Below are positions 1-7,357 of a DNA stretch of 35,859 nt, piece after piece. The stretch lies in contig VXNF01000095.1 of assembly GCA_009840735.1 (NCBI GenBank), forward strand, positions 1 through 35,859. The letters run 5' to 3'. The notes below the pieces were generated by a model. The model ran no database searches. It worked only from the letters and a program-made list of their open reading frames with translations, and was not told where the DNA came from. The translations under genes and the position numbers were made by a program. The DNA comes from Acidimicrobiia bacterium. Lineage in GTDB: Bacteria > Actinomycetota > Acidimicrobiia > Acidimicrobiales > CATQHL01. The stretch's first letter is position 1. Every line of letters begins with the position of its first letter.

Positions 1-112
1 CGTGCTCGTGCTCGTCGTCGTGCTCGTGCTCGTCCTCGTGGTCGTCGTGGTCGTCCATGTGGTCGTCGTGCTCGTCGTCGTGCTCGTCGTGGTCGTCCTC
101 GTCGGCGTGTCC
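1..112. repeat. Degenerate GTC/GTG/CTC trinucleotide tract encoding the ZnuA His/Asp/Glu loop
   Basis: On the plus strand this stretch is nearly all GTC, GTG and CTC triplets. Read on the minus strand these are GAC, CAC and GAG, giving the Asp/His/Glu-rich loop of ZnuA. The tract is imperfect and has no spacers, so it is coding low-complexity sequence and not a CRISPR. Confidence 0.8.
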
Positions 113-703
113 GTGGCCTCCGAACATGTCGGCGTCGAACTCGATGGTGGTCACCTGCTCGGCCGCAGAGAAGATCGGTGTGCCGTCGGCCTTCGCCGCG
201 GCAAGAGTGTCCGCCAACGCCTGTTCGAGTTCCAGGCCGTTCTCCACGATCAGGTCGGCCGCGTCGAGCCGGGCGCGGTCGGCCATGGACGCCTCGAAGT
301 CGTGCGGGTCGGCGACCGGCGGGATGATGGACTCCACCTCGGCCAGCCCGCCGCACGCCACGTTCTGGGCGATGTCCGCCCAGATCGTCGTGGTGGCGAT
401 GATCTGGGCCGGCGGCTGGTCGCCGTCGCTGTCGGCCGCGGGCGATGGGGTCTCGCTGGGCGAGGGAGACGTGGCGGGCGGTGGCGGGGCCGTGGGTTCG
501 GCCTGTTGGTCGGCAGCGGTTGCGGCCGGCTCGGGCGGGCTTGCGGCAGGTGCAGCGTCGGAGGACTCCTCAGAGGCGCAACTCGCCAGCACGAGTGCCA
601 GAGCGCAGCCGACTACGGTCGCTCGCCGAAGCGGCGTCCGGCGCACTGCGGCGAGAGCGCGACGGGTGTGCGTTGCGGGATTGAGATTCAGAATGAGATT
701 CAT
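1..703 (-). CDS. znuA: Zinc ABC transporter substrate-binding lipoprotein, ZnuA-like (3' part cut by window edge)
   Basis: Periplasmic/extracytoplasmic metal-binding lipoprotein that would deliver Zn(II) to a ZnuBC-type importer. Only the first 234 residues are in the window. Visible: an Arg-rich n-region and hydrophobic segment ending in a lipobox (LASC, Cys42); a Ser/Pro/Ala-rich tether (about 43-95); the start of the binding domain (ATTTIWADI); the family motif DPHDFEAS with the probable first metal ligand His134; and, from about residue 195 to the edge, a run composed almost only of His, Asp and Glu, typical of the zinc-scavenging loop of ZnuA proteins. The ATG at 703 is chosen because a -10-like TATGCT lies 7 nt upstream. 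It is transcribed divergently from znuC with two Zur-type palindromes between them. The permease gene (znuB) is not in the window and may lie beyond the left edge. Specificity for Zn rather than Mn is inferred from the His-rich loop and the adjacent zur. Confidence 0.88.
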   Translation of the reverse strand, partial: MNLILNLNPATHTRRALAAVRRTPLRRATVVGCALALVLASCASEESSDAAPAASPPEPAATAADQQAEPTAPPPPATSPSPSETPSPAADSDGDQPPAQIIATTTIWADIAQNVACGGLAEVESIIPPVADPHDFEASMADRARLDAADLIVENGLELEQALADTLAAAKADGTPIFSAAEQVTTIEFDADMFGGHGHADEDDHDEHDDEHDDHMDDHDDHEDEHEHDDEHEH

Positions 704-716
704 GCCCGAGAGCATA
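704..716 (-). promoter_or_regulatory. Putative znuA -10 element, leaderless arrangement
   Basis: The minus strand reads TATGCT (716-711), then 7 nt, then the znuA ATG (703). This places the expected transcription start at or next to the start codon. Zur box A (724-738) would fall between the -10 and -35 positions, as expected for a repressor site. Confidence 0.55.
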
Positions 717-723
717 CTGCAAT

Positions 724-738
724 TGAGAACCGATCTCA
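724..738. promoter_or_regulatory. Putative Zur operator, box A
   Basis: TGAGAACCGATCTCA is a 15-bp palindrome with perfect 5-bp arms (TGAGA/TCTCA), resembling Fur-family boxes. It lies in the znuA/znuC divergent region, 8 bp upstream (znuA direction) of the proposed znuA -10, and zur is encoded 1.1 kb away. Confidence 0.65.
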
Positions 739-742
739 CTAT

Positions 743-757
743 TGAGAACGAATCTCA
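743..757. promoter_or_regulatory. Putative Zur operator, box B
   Basis: TGAGAACGAATCTCA has the same TGAGA/TCTCA arms as box A, with its centre 19 bp away (about two helical turns), so two dimers could bind the same face. It lies next to the expected -35 position for the rightward znuC transcript. Confidence 0.65.
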
Positions 758-778
758 CCGCTCAGCGGCTCGCGCCGC

Positions 779-791
779 TAGCGTGAGTGAC
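779..791 (+). promoter_or_regulatory. Putative znuC-transcript -10 element
   Basis: TAGCGT (779-784) is followed by 7 nt and GTG at 792, which opens a short ORF coupled to znuC. The spacing matches the other proposed leaderless starts in the window. Zur box B ends 21 bp upstream of this hexamer. Confidence 0.5.
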
Positions 792-842
792 GTGAGACAC
801 CCTCGATCTGCCTGGCCGCAGAACACCGCTCGGCTGCTGTGA
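792..842 (+). CDS. Possible 16-codon leader ORF overlapping the znuC start
   Basis: GTG at 792 opens a 16-codon reading frame (begins MRHPRSAW, ends TARLL) that stops with TGA at 840-842. The stop overlaps the znuC GTG (839-841) as GTGA, so ribosomes finishing here could restart on znuC. A -10-like TAGCGT lies 7 nt before its GTG. No Shine-Dalgarno sequence is visible for znuC, so translational coupling would explain how znuC is initiated. The peptide matches no family I know. It may serve only as a ribosome-delivery leader. Alternatively the GTG frame is chance and the region is plain 5' UTR. Confidence 0.35.
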   Translation: MRHPRSAWPQNTARLL

Positions 843-1720
843 CAACGGCGCTCGCGCCGGCACGCCAGCCGGAGACCACGAGCGGCCCACCGTCGCTGCG
901 CGCCGAGGGCGTCACGTTCAGTTACGGAGATCGCCCCGCCATCAGCGAGGTCACGATCCACCTTCCGGCAGGCTCCGTGACAGCCCTCATCGGGCCCAAC
1001 GGCTCGGGCAAGACGACGCTCCTGCATGTGCTGGCCGGGCTGCTCGATCCCGCGTCCGGCGCTGTCGAGGGGCCCGACCGAGTGGCCTACATGCCCCACC
1101 AGCACGGCATCGGCGTCTGGATGCCCCTCACGGTGCGCGAGGTCATCGGCATGGGGCGCTACAGGCTCCGCGGCCTGATCGGCAGGCTGAACGCCGCCGA
1201 CCGGCGCCGGGTCCGCGACGCCGCGGAACTTCTGGAAGTGGCCGATCTGCTGCGCCGGCAGTTCGGCGAGTTGTCCGCCGGTCAGCGCCAGCGGGTACTC
1301 ATGGCGCAGACCATCATGCAAGAGGGCGATCTGTTGCTGCTCGACGAGCCGATCACCGGCCTGGACCTGGCGAGCCAGGGGAGGATCCTTGAGGTGATCA
1401 AGGCGGAACGCGCCAAAGGCGCAATCGTGGTCCTTTCCACCCACCATTTGGACGAGGCGCGCCGCTGCGATCACGTGGTGCTGTTGGCGAACCGATTGGT
1501 GGCGCAGGGGCCGCCGGCGGAGGTTCTTGTCGCCGAGGTCCTGCAAGCCTCCTATCAGGGGCGGATCGTGCAGGCCGGCGACTGCTGCGGGCCCGAGGTT
1601 GACTGCTGCGGCCCGCCCGATGTTGGCGAGGACTGCTGCGAGCATCCAGCGGACCGGCTGCTGGTGCTGGACGACCACGCCCACGGCCACGGCGACCACG
1701 ACGAGCGCGCCCACGCTTGA
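839..1720 (+). CDS. znuC: Zinc ABC transporter ATP-binding protein, ZnuC-like, with Cys/His-rich C-terminal tail
   Basis: Cytoplasmic ATPase of a metal importer, 293 residues. Visible: Walker A GPNGSGKTT (Lys58), Q-loop region MPHQHGIG, signature LSAGQRQR, Walker B LLLLDEP and the switch His in STHHLDE. The core domain ends near residue 245. The remaining tail is unusual: three Cys-Cys pairs in repeated contexts (DCCGP, DCCGP, DCCEH), then a His/Asp cluster (DDHAHGHGDHD). This suggests direct metal binding or sensing by the ATPase, which is inference. The GTG start overlaps the stop of a short upstream ORF. It is divergent from znuA under shared Zur-type boxes and convergent with zur. Assignment to zinc rests on this context. 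A Mn or other metal importer is possible from the ATPase alone. Confidence 0.88.
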   Translation: MTTALAPARQPETTSGPPSLRAEGVTFSYGDRPAISEVTIHLPAGSVTALIGPNGSGKTTLLHVLAGLLDPASGAVEGPDRVAYMPHQHGIGVWMPLTVREVIGMGRYRLRGLIGRLNAADRRRVRDAAELLEVADLLRRQFGELSAGQRQRVLMAQTIMQEGDLLLLDEPITGLDLASQGRILEVIKAERAKGAIVVLSTHHLDEARRCDHVVLLANRLVAQGPPAEVLVAEVLQASYQGRIVQAGDCCGPEVDCCGPPDVGEDCCEHPADRLLVLDDHAHGHGDHDERAHA

Positions 1721-1741
1721 GAGGCCCGCCGGCGCGCCGCC

Positions 1742-1807
1742 GCGTCAGGCTCGGTAGCCGCCAGCACGTCGCCCGTCGGCGTCGACCAGAGCGCGCCCGC
1801 CTGACGC
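1742..1807. terminator. Inverted repeat between convergent znuC and zur
   Basis: GCGTCAGGC (1742-1750) is perfectly repeated in inverse as GCCTGACGC (1799-1807), separated by 48 nt that can itself fold. It fills the gap between two convergent genes. There is no U-tract, so a role as a bidirectional terminator is tentative. Confidence 0.3.
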
Positions 1808-1865
1808 ACTCGGCCCGGCTGATCCGGGGAACGGCCCGGTTCGGTCGCTGTCGTTCTAGGCGGTG

Positions 1866-2312
1866 TCAGGAGCAGGGAGCGCAGTACCCGAAGGCATCGA
1901 TGCTGTGCTCGTCAACGCGAACGCCGTGGAGGTTGGCCGAGCGGTTCAGTTCCGCTTCGATGGCCCGCTCCACCTCGGGGTCCAAGTCGATGTCCACGAT
2001 GGCGCCGCAGGCACGGCACACGAGGTGGTGGTGGTGGCGCCCGAGCTGTTCGGACAGTTCGAAGTGGGCGTAGCTGGCGCCAACGTTGAGGCGGCTGACC
2101 GCGCCGGCCTCCTCGAGCACGGCGAGGGTCCGATAGACCGAACTCTGGGGCACCTGCGGCGTGCGCGGCAGGATTTCCGGAATGGTCAACGGTCGGCCTG
2201 CGTCGGCCAGCACGTCGATCACGAGACGGTGGTTGGACGTGAACCGCCGGCCCTTCGCCTCGAGGCGCAGCAGAACCTCATCGTGAAGGTCGTCTCGATC
2301 GGTCAGCGACAC
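1866..2312 (-). CDS. zur: Fur-family metalloregulator, probably the zinc uptake repressor Zur
   Basis: DNA-binding metalloregulator of 148 residues, the usual Fur/Zur length. The N-terminal winged helix contains RRFTSNHRLVIDVL and the recognition-helix region PQSSVYRTLAVLEEAGAVSR. The C-terminal dimerisation domain has the metal-binding run HHHHLVC and two CxxC pairs (CRAC and CAPC) expected to hold the structural zinc. The GTG at 2312 is preferred over longer forms because TACGCT lies 7 nt upstream and the Fur homology begins soon after it. It sits next to znuA/znuC, whose intergenic region holds two Fur-family palindromes, so Zur is preferred over Fur or Mur. It is convergent with znuC and divergent from the MalY-like gene. 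I saw no TGAGA-type box in its own promoter. Confidence 0.88.
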   Translation of the reverse strand: MSLTDRDDLHDEVLLRLEAKGRRFTSNHRLVIDVLADAGRPLTIPEILPRTPQVPQSSVYRTLAVLEEAGAVSRLNVGASYAHFELSEQLGRHHHHLVCRACGAIVDIDLDPEVERAIEAELNRSANLHGVRVDEHSIDAFGYCAPCS

Positions 2313-2325
2313 GCACGCGAGCGTA
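2313..2325 (-). promoter_or_regulatory. Putative zur -10 element, leaderless arrangement
   Basis: The minus strand reads TACGCT (2325-2320), 7 nt, then GTG (2312). This decides the zur start. Confidence 0.5.
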
Positions 2326-2378
2326 CCGTTGCGCCCGGACAGGACGGGGCGGAGCGGCCACGTTCCCGGCGGCGGTGC

Positions 2379-2390
2379 CACAATGGCGGC
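2379..2390 (+). promoter_or_regulatory. Putative -10 element of the MalY-like gene
   Basis: CACAAT (2379-2384) followed by 6 nt and GTG (2391). It keeps the A2 and T6 positions of a -10 hexamer, and the layout matches other leaderless candidates here. Confidence 0.4.
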
Positions 2391-3590
2391 GTGCGCAGCG
2401 GCGAGCCCGACGACGGTGCCGGTGGCCGCCATGACGGTGTGGCCGATCGGGTGGACGAGCCGGCCAAGCGGGCAGGCGGCAACCTGAAGTGGGGTATCGA
2501 CCCGCCGGGCGTGCTGCCGGCCTGGATCGCCGAGCACGACCTGGGCCCCCCGCCGGTGGTGCGCCACGCGCTACGGCGTCTGGCCGACCTGCCCGATGTC
2601 GGCTACAGCCGGCGAGCTGAGGAGTTGGGCCAGGCGTTCTGCGACTGGGCGGCCCAGCAGCACGGCTGGCGCCCCGATCCGGCGCTCGTGGTCCCGACAG
2701 CGGACGTGCTGCAGGGCATATGGACTGTCGTGGCGGCATTCTCCGCTCCCGGCGACGGAGTGATCAGCACACCTCCCGTCTACCCGTACTTTCACGACGT
2801 CGCCCCCGAGCTGGACCGGCGCAGCCTGGAGTGCCCGCTGCGTCACGATGCCGACGGCTGGCGTCTCGACTTGGACGACCTAGCAGCGCTGCTGGCGCGC
2901 GAGCCGGCCGCCCGAGTTCTGCTGCTGTGCAGTCCCCACAACCCGACCGGCCACCTCTACAGCCGCGAGGATCTGCAGGCCATTGCGGAGCTGACGCATC
3001 GCCACGATGTGCTCCTCGTGAGCGACGAGATCCACTTCGATCTCGTCTACCCGGACGGGACGCACTGCCCGACGCTGGCGCTGCCGGCGGCGGCGGGCCA
3101 CACCGTCGCCCTCTACTCGGCAGGGAAGGCGTTCGCCATCTCGGGCCTGCGCGCCGCGGTCGCCGTCTTCGGGAATGAAGACCTGCACGACCGCTTCAAC
3201 AAGGCGATGCCCCCGCACCTGCTCGGCGGTGTGGGCCGCGCCGGCGTCGAGGCGGCGATCACGGCGTGGCGCCACGGTGCAGGCTGGCTCGACGACCTGG
3301 TGGCGTTGTTCGACCGGCACCGGCAGATGGTGCTCGACGTGCTGGCGGCGGAACTGCCCGACGTCGGCTGCCACCTGCCCGCATCCACGTTCCTCGCCTG
3401 GCTGGACCTGTCGGCGTGCGAGCTGGGCCCGCATCCCGCGGCGAGGCTCGTCGAGACGGCTCGGGTCCGCACCTCGGAGGGCCGCGAGTTCGGCACCGGC
3501 GGTGCGGGCCATGTGCGCCTCAATTTCGGCACCTCCACGGTCGTGTTGGCGGAGATCCTGGATCGGCTCGTGGGCGCCCTGCGTCGCTGA
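2391..3590 (+). CDS. MalY/PatB-type PLP aminotransferase (putative C-S beta-lyase)
   Basis: Fold-type I PLP enzyme of 399 residues, close to the usual length of the MalY/PatB family, whose members cleave cystathionine or cysteine conjugates. Visible in order: the N-terminal family motif (KWGIDPPGVLPAWIAEHDLG), PLP-phosphate region (TADVLQGIWTVV), VYPYF, the Asn of SPHNPTG, the Asp of VSDEIHFDLV, and the PLP lysine in YSAGKAFAISG (Lys246). The C-terminal Arg of GAGHVRLNFGT would bind the substrate carboxylate. The GTG at 2391 is chosen because a -10-like CACAAT precedes it and the family N-terminus aligns. It shares a 78-bp divergent region with zur and converges with the liv operon. Beta-lyase activity is inferred from family. 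An aminotransferase role cannot be excluded. Confidence 0.85.
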   Translation: MRSGEPDDGAGGRHDGVADRVDEPAKRAGGNLKWGIDPPGVLPAWIAEHDLGPPPVVRHALRRLADLPDVGYSRRAEELGQAFCDWAAQQHGWRPDPALVVPTADVLQGIWTVVAAFSAPGDGVISTPPVYPYFHDVAPELDRRSLECPLRHDADGWRLDLDDLAALLAREPAARVLLLCSPHNPTGHLYSREDLQAIAELTHRHDVLLVSDEIHFDLVYPDGTHCPTLALPAAAGHTVALYSAGKAFAISGLRAAVAVFGNEDLHDRFNKAMPPHLLGGVGRAGVEAAITAWRHGAGWLDDLVALFDRHRQMVLDVLAAELPDVGCHLPASTFLAWLDLSACELGPHPAARLVETARVRTSEGREFGTGGAGHVRLNFGTSTVVLAEILDRLVGALRR

Positions 3591-3599
3591 TCGGCCGCC

Positions 3600-3618
3600 G
3601 AGCCGACCGGGCCGGCTC
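3600..3618. terminator. Hairpin between convergent MalY-like gene and liv fusion gene
   Basis: GAGCCG (3600-3605) and CGGCTC (3613-3618) form a perfect 6-bp stem with a 7-nt loop in the 26-bp gap between convergent genes, overlapping the liv stop codon. There is no U-tract. Confidence 0.35.
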
Positions 3619-6460
3619 AGTCGCCTAGGCGGCCGGGTGGCTGGTGCGTCGATCCCAGATAGGAGGCGATGACCGCCGGGTCGGCGCGGAGCTGCGCCGG
3701 TGTCCCCTCGGAGATGACAGAGCCCGCCTCCAGGCAGTACATGCGGTCAGATATCCCCATGACCAGCGGCACGTTGTGCTCGATCACCACCACTGCGGCG
3801 CCGAGTTCGGCCTGCACCTCCTTGATCCTGGGCCCGAACCCCTCGGACTCCCGTTGGGAGAGGCCGCTGGCGGGCTCGTCCAGCATCAGCACGCGGGCGC
3901 CGCCGGCCAGCATGCAGCCCAGTTCCACGACACGGCGGGCACCGGTGGACAGCTCCGAGACGAAGCTGCCGGCGAGGTCTCCGATGCCCAGGTAGTCCAG
4001 CACCTCGGCCGCCTCGGCCCGCTTCTGGCGCTCGGCGCCCGGCGACGGCGCCACCCCCAGCAGCGACGGCACCAAGAGCGATCTGCGACGGGCCTCCAGC
4101 GCCACCATCAGGGTCTCCGCCACGGTCAGATCGGGGTACAGGCGCGCCGACTGGAAGCAGCGACCCAGACCGCGTCGGTGACGCTCGTGGGCTCTAAGGC
4201 CCGACACGTCGCGGCCGAGCAGCTCCACGGTGCCCGAGGCGGCCACGAAGCCGCTGACCGCGTTCATGAGGGTGGACTTGCCCGCACCGTTGGTGCCGAT
4301 GAGCCCCACCAACTCGCCGCGGCGCACCTCGAAGTCCACCTCCCGCACCGCGGCGTTGCCTCCGAAGCTGACGCTCAACGCCTGCGTGCGCAGCCACACC
4401 GGCGAGTCGGGCACCGCCGGTCGGGGCGGCGGGGCCAGAGCGGCCGCGGACACGGGGCGCCTCTCGGGCGCGCCGCGGGCGCCCCAGCGCGAGCGGCTGA
4501 GCAGTTTGAGCGCGGCGTCGCGGCCGTCGTAGAGGAGCTGCACGAGCCCGCCCGGCAGATACAGCAGCAACACCAGCAGGCCGATGCCCGAGGTGGCCAG
4601 GCGGATCCACTCCGGCGGCGCCGTCGGGTCGAACAGCGCCGGGATCCCCTTGACCCACAGCACGCCCAGGAACGGCCCGGCTATCGAGCCGAGGCCGCCG
4701 ATGACCGAGATGGCGACGACGTCGATGGAGAAGTCGGGGGCGAAGGTGTTGGCCGGGCTGAGGTTCTCTTGCAGCGTGCCGTAGAGGGCGCCCGCCAAGG
4801 CTGCCACCCCGCCGGCGACGGCGAACGCCGTGATCTTCATGCGGGCGACCGACACCGTGCTGGCCGCGGCCATCTCCTCGTTCTCCCGCACCGCCAGCAG
4901 CGAGCGGCCGATCCCGGTGCGCCGCAACCTCGCTAGCAGCACCGTCACGAAGATCAGAAAGCCGAGGCACAAGAAGTAGAACGACTTGCGGGAGGCGCCG
5001 AAGTCGAAGGGTCCGAGCACCGGCTCCTCCACTGGGCGAACCGACGTCGTGCCGCCGGTGAAGACGTCCTGGGCCAGGATCCAGTTGGCCGAGGCCACGG
5101 CGAAGGCGAGCGTGGCCACCGCCAAGAACAGGCCGCGCACCGCCAGCGCTGGCACCCCTACCGTCAGCGCCGCCAGCGCCCCGATCAACGTACACAGCAC
5201 CACCGCCGTGCCCCAGTTCAGCCGCAGCGACAGGTCGAAGGCGTCGAACGGGATGGGAATGTCGTGCCCCTTCGTCAGGGCGACAAGGCAGAACGCCCCG
5301 AGGCCCACGAAGGCGAACTGGCCGAGCGAGATCTGCCCCGCCCAGCCGGTCAGCAGCGTCAACGAGAGCGCCACCATGGTGTGGATGAGGATCCCCGTCC
5401 AGAGCCACAGCGACGTGGGGGAGTCCACGAGCCATCCCAGCAGCCCGAAGAAGACGAAGATGCCGCCCAACCCGACAGCGCCGAGGTGGCGCACGATCGC
5501 CAGGTCAGCGAACTGGCGCGGCACCGCCCGCAGCTTCGGCGACAACGACCAGCCCGCCTCGTCGCGCCGGGCGCGGGCCGCGAACAGCACCGACACCACC
5601 ACGGCTGCGAACAGGAACAGATCCACGATCGAACGGTCAGCCGACGCCACGTTGTCGCGCACGATCTTCTCGCCGATGCCGACGGCGACGCCTCCCACCA
5701 GGGTCAGGGGAAGCGAACGCATCCGGGCGATCAGGCTCACCACGAGCGCCCGCAGCAGCAGAGGCGGCGCCAGGGCGACCGAGCCGGTCTGGGCGGCGCT
5801 GACGCCTTCCAGGGGCGCGAAGAACACCGCGGTGGCCGCCGAGAGCGACCCGGCGATGCCCCACAGGGCCGTGGAGATGCGCCGCGTGCGGATGCCGTAG
5901 GCGCGGGCGGTGTCGGGATTGGCTGCTGCGGCCCGCGCCGCTAGGCCGAAGCGGGTGCGGTGCAGCACCAACCCCAGGCCGCCTATCAGCAGCGGCACCG
6001 CCACGATCACGACCAGCTCGCGGCTCAGGATGCGGAGATCGTCGGTGACCTGCCAGCGCAGCTCGAACGGCGGCGGGATCGGCCCCGGTCGCAGAACCGC
6101 CGGCAGGTTGATCTTGGCCAGGACGAGCAGCTGGCCCACACCGATGGTGGCGATCAGCAGCACCAGCCGCGAGGACTGCGCCAGGCGCCGGATGATGGTC
6201 AACTCCACGGCGCTGCCGACGAGGAAGCCGCCTGCGATCGCCGCCGCGAAGGCCAGCCACCAGGCCAACCCGTGCCCCGTCAGCAACAGCACGAAGGAAG
6301 CGGCGCAGAGCGCCCCCACCTCGGCGTGGGCGAAGTTCAGGATCCCACTAGCCCGATAGACGAGCACGAAGCCGGCGGCCAGGGCGGCGTAGGTGAGGCC
6401 CGTGACGCCGCCGGTGAGGAGGTCCTGCTGGGAGATCCCCCAGCCGGCCAGTTCAATCAC
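3617..6460 (-). CDS. livHMG: Branched-chain amino acid ABC transporter: LivH-LivM-LivG triple fusion
   Basis: A single 947-residue chain carries both permeases and one ATPase of a Liv-type (HAAT) importer. Residues about 1-300 are a LivH-like permease (GILNFAHAEVGALCAA, multiple hydrophobic segments, ATIGVGQLLV). About 330-645 is a LivM-like permease (LTGWAGQISLGQFAFVGLGAF, RNEEMAAAS-type loop, VVAISVIGGLGSIAGPFLG). A Pro/Ala/Arg-rich linker follows (about 655-690). About 692-947 is a LivG ATPase with Walker A GTNGAGKST (Lys728), signature LSTGARR, Walker B LMLDEP and the switch His of VIEHNV. These parts are usually separate genes. No stop codon or frame change separates them here, so this is a true fusion or a very large assembly coincidence. 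Its ATG overlaps the livF stop by 4 nt (ATGA), implying translational coupling. Substrate is inferred from family. Confidence 0.93.
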   Translation of the reverse strand: MIELAGWGISQQDLLTGGVTGLTYAALAAGFVLVYRASGILNFAHAEVGALCAASFVLLLTGHGLAWWLAFAAAIAGGFLVGSAVELTIIRRLAQSSRLVLLIATIGVGQLLVLAKINLPAVLRPGPIPPPFELRWQVTDDLRILSRELVVIVAVPLLIGGLGLVLHRTRFGLAARAAAANPDTARAYGIRTRRISTALWGIAGSLSAATAVFFAPLEGVSAAQTGSVALAPPLLLRALVVSLIARMRSLPLTLVGGVAVGIGEKIVRDNVASADRSIVDLFLFAAVVVSVLFAARARRDEAGWSLSPKLRAVPRQFADLAIVRHLGAVGLGGIFVFFGLLGWLVDSPTSLWLWTGILIHTMVALSLTLLTGWAGQISLGQFAFVGLGAFCLVALTKGHDIPIPFDAFDLSLRLNWGTAVVLCTLIGALAALTVGVPALAVRGLFLAVATLAFAVASANWILAQDVFTGGTTSVRPVEEPVLGPFDFGASRKSFYFLCLGFLIFVTVLLARLRRTGIGRSLLAVRENEEMAAASTVSVARMKITAFAVAGGVAALAGALYGTLQENLSPANTFAPDFSIDVVAISVIGGLGSIAGPFLGVLWVKGIPALFDPTAPPEWIRLATSGIGLLVLLLYLPGGLVQLLYDGRDAALKLLSRSRWGARGAPERRPVSAAALAPPPRPAVPDSPVWLRTQALSVSFGGNAAVREVDFEVRRGELVGLIGTNGAGKSTLMNAVSGFVAASGTVELLGRDVSGLRAHERHRRGLGRCFQSARLYPDLTVAETLMVALEARRRSLLVPSLLGVAPSPGAERQKRAEAAEVLDYLGIGDLAGSFVSELSTGARRVVELGCMLAGGARVLMLDEPASGLSQRESEGFGPRIKEVQAELGAAVVVIEHNVPLVMGISDRMYCLEAGSVISEGTPAQLRADPAVIASYLGSTHQPPGRLGD

Positions 6461-7239
6461 GCCTCGGCCCCCGCGGTCGTGCTGGTCGGGGACTGCTCGG
6501 CGTCGCCCAGGAATGCTGCCCGCAGCAGGTCGGGGCGCTGGCGCAGCTCCTCGGTGCGACCCTCGAAGACCAGCCGGCCGCGCTCGAGGAACATGGCCCG
6601 GTCGGCGAAGTCTAAGGCCAAGCTGACCGACTGCTCCACGATTAGCATGGTCCGGCCCTGGGCGCGCAGCAGCGCTAGGGCGCCGAGCAGCTCTTGCACC
6701 ACGATCGGCGCCAGGCCGAGGCTCAGCTCATCGATCAGCAGCAGCTCGGGGCGGTGTTGCAGGACCATGGCCAGCGCCAGCATCTGCCGCTGGCCCCCGG
6801 AGAGGTCTCGGGCCGGATCGTCGAGGCGCTCAGCCAGCGCAGGGAACAGCGCCAGCACCTCCTCGCGCCGCTGCCGGTGCTCCTCTCGCCGCAGGCTGCT
6901 GGCGCCGAGCAGGGCGGCGGCGAGGTTGTCGCCGACGCTGAGCGGGGCGAACGTTCCCTCCCCGCCGCGCAGCTGAACCACCCCCAGCCGGAAGCGGGTC
7001 TCGGGCCCGGCGGAGGTAATGGTGCGTCCTGCGAGGCGGATCGAGCCCTCCGTGGGCGACAGCAGCCCTCCCAGGGTTCGCAGCAGCGTCGTCTTGCCCG
7101 CCCCGTTGGCGCCCAACAGCGCCACCGTCTCGCCCGCCGCCAGGCAAAGATTCACGCCGAACAGCACTTGCACGTGGCCGTAGCCGGCGGAGAGCTGTCG
7201 CACATCCAGCAGGGGAGAGTCGGAGGATCCGGGCTGCAC
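6457..7239 (-). CDS. livF: Branched-chain amino acid ABC transporter ATP-binding protein LivF
   Basis: Second ATPase of the Liv importer, 260 residues. Walker A LLGANGAGKTT (about 40-50), signature LSGGQRQM, Walker B LLLIDE followed by LSLGLAP, a tail typical of LivF, and an IVEQSV switch segment in which the usual His is Gln, as in many LivF proteins. It is the first gene of the leftward unit and overlaps livHMG by ATGA. The GTG at 7239 is supported by CAGAAT 7 nt upstream. Divergent from it are two lipoprotein binding proteins that complete the importer. Cytoplasmic, docking on the permease dimer with the LivG part of the fusion. Confidence 0.92.
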   Translation of the reverse strand: MQPGSSDSPLLDVRQLSAGYGHVQVLFGVNLCLAAGETVALLGANGAGKTTLLRTLGGLLSPTEGSIRLAGRTITSAGPETRFRLGVVQLRGGEGTFAPLSVGDNLAAALLGASSLRREEHRQRREEVLALFPALAERLDDPARDLSGGQRQMLALAMVLQHRPELLLIDELSLGLAPIVVQELLGALALLRAQGRTMLIVEQSVSLALDFADRAMFLERGRLVFEGRTEELRQRPDLLRAAFLGDAEQSPTSTTAGAEA

Positions 7240-7252
7240 CGCCGCGATTCTG
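7240..7252 (-). promoter_or_regulatory. Putative livF -10 element, leaderless arrangement
   Basis: The minus strand reads CAGAAT (7252-7247), 7 nt, then GTG (7239). Confidence 0.4.
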
Positions 7253-7343
7253 CCCCATTGGCCGCGGTCGGCTCCGAATTCCGATCCTCAGGCCATTCGG
7301 GGACCGATTCCGGTGCCGGTCCGAGCGCGGCCGAGGGCTCGAA

Positions 7344-7357
7344 TAGCATGCGCGGTT
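7344..7357 (+). promoter_or_regulatory. Putative -10 element of the first binding-protein gene
   Basis: TAGCAT (7344-7349), 8 nt, GTG (7358) in frame with the lipoprotein. Used to choose the 7358 start over the ATG at 7439, which has no Shine-Dalgarno sequence. Confidence 0.45.

Noticed and set aside
1-112. Left-edge repeat as CRISPR or satellite
   Set aside because: There are no spacers or constant repeat unit; it encodes the metal-binding loop of ZnuA.
690-703. GAGATTCA direct repeat at the znuA start as a third Zur box
   Set aside because: The repeat is direct (GAGATTCAGAATGAGATTCA), not inverted, and is inside the coding start, so it lacks the symmetry of boxes A and B.
2313-2567. Longer Zur N-terminus
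   Set aside because: The extra 85 residues lie antisense to the MalY-like gene and have no Fur homology.
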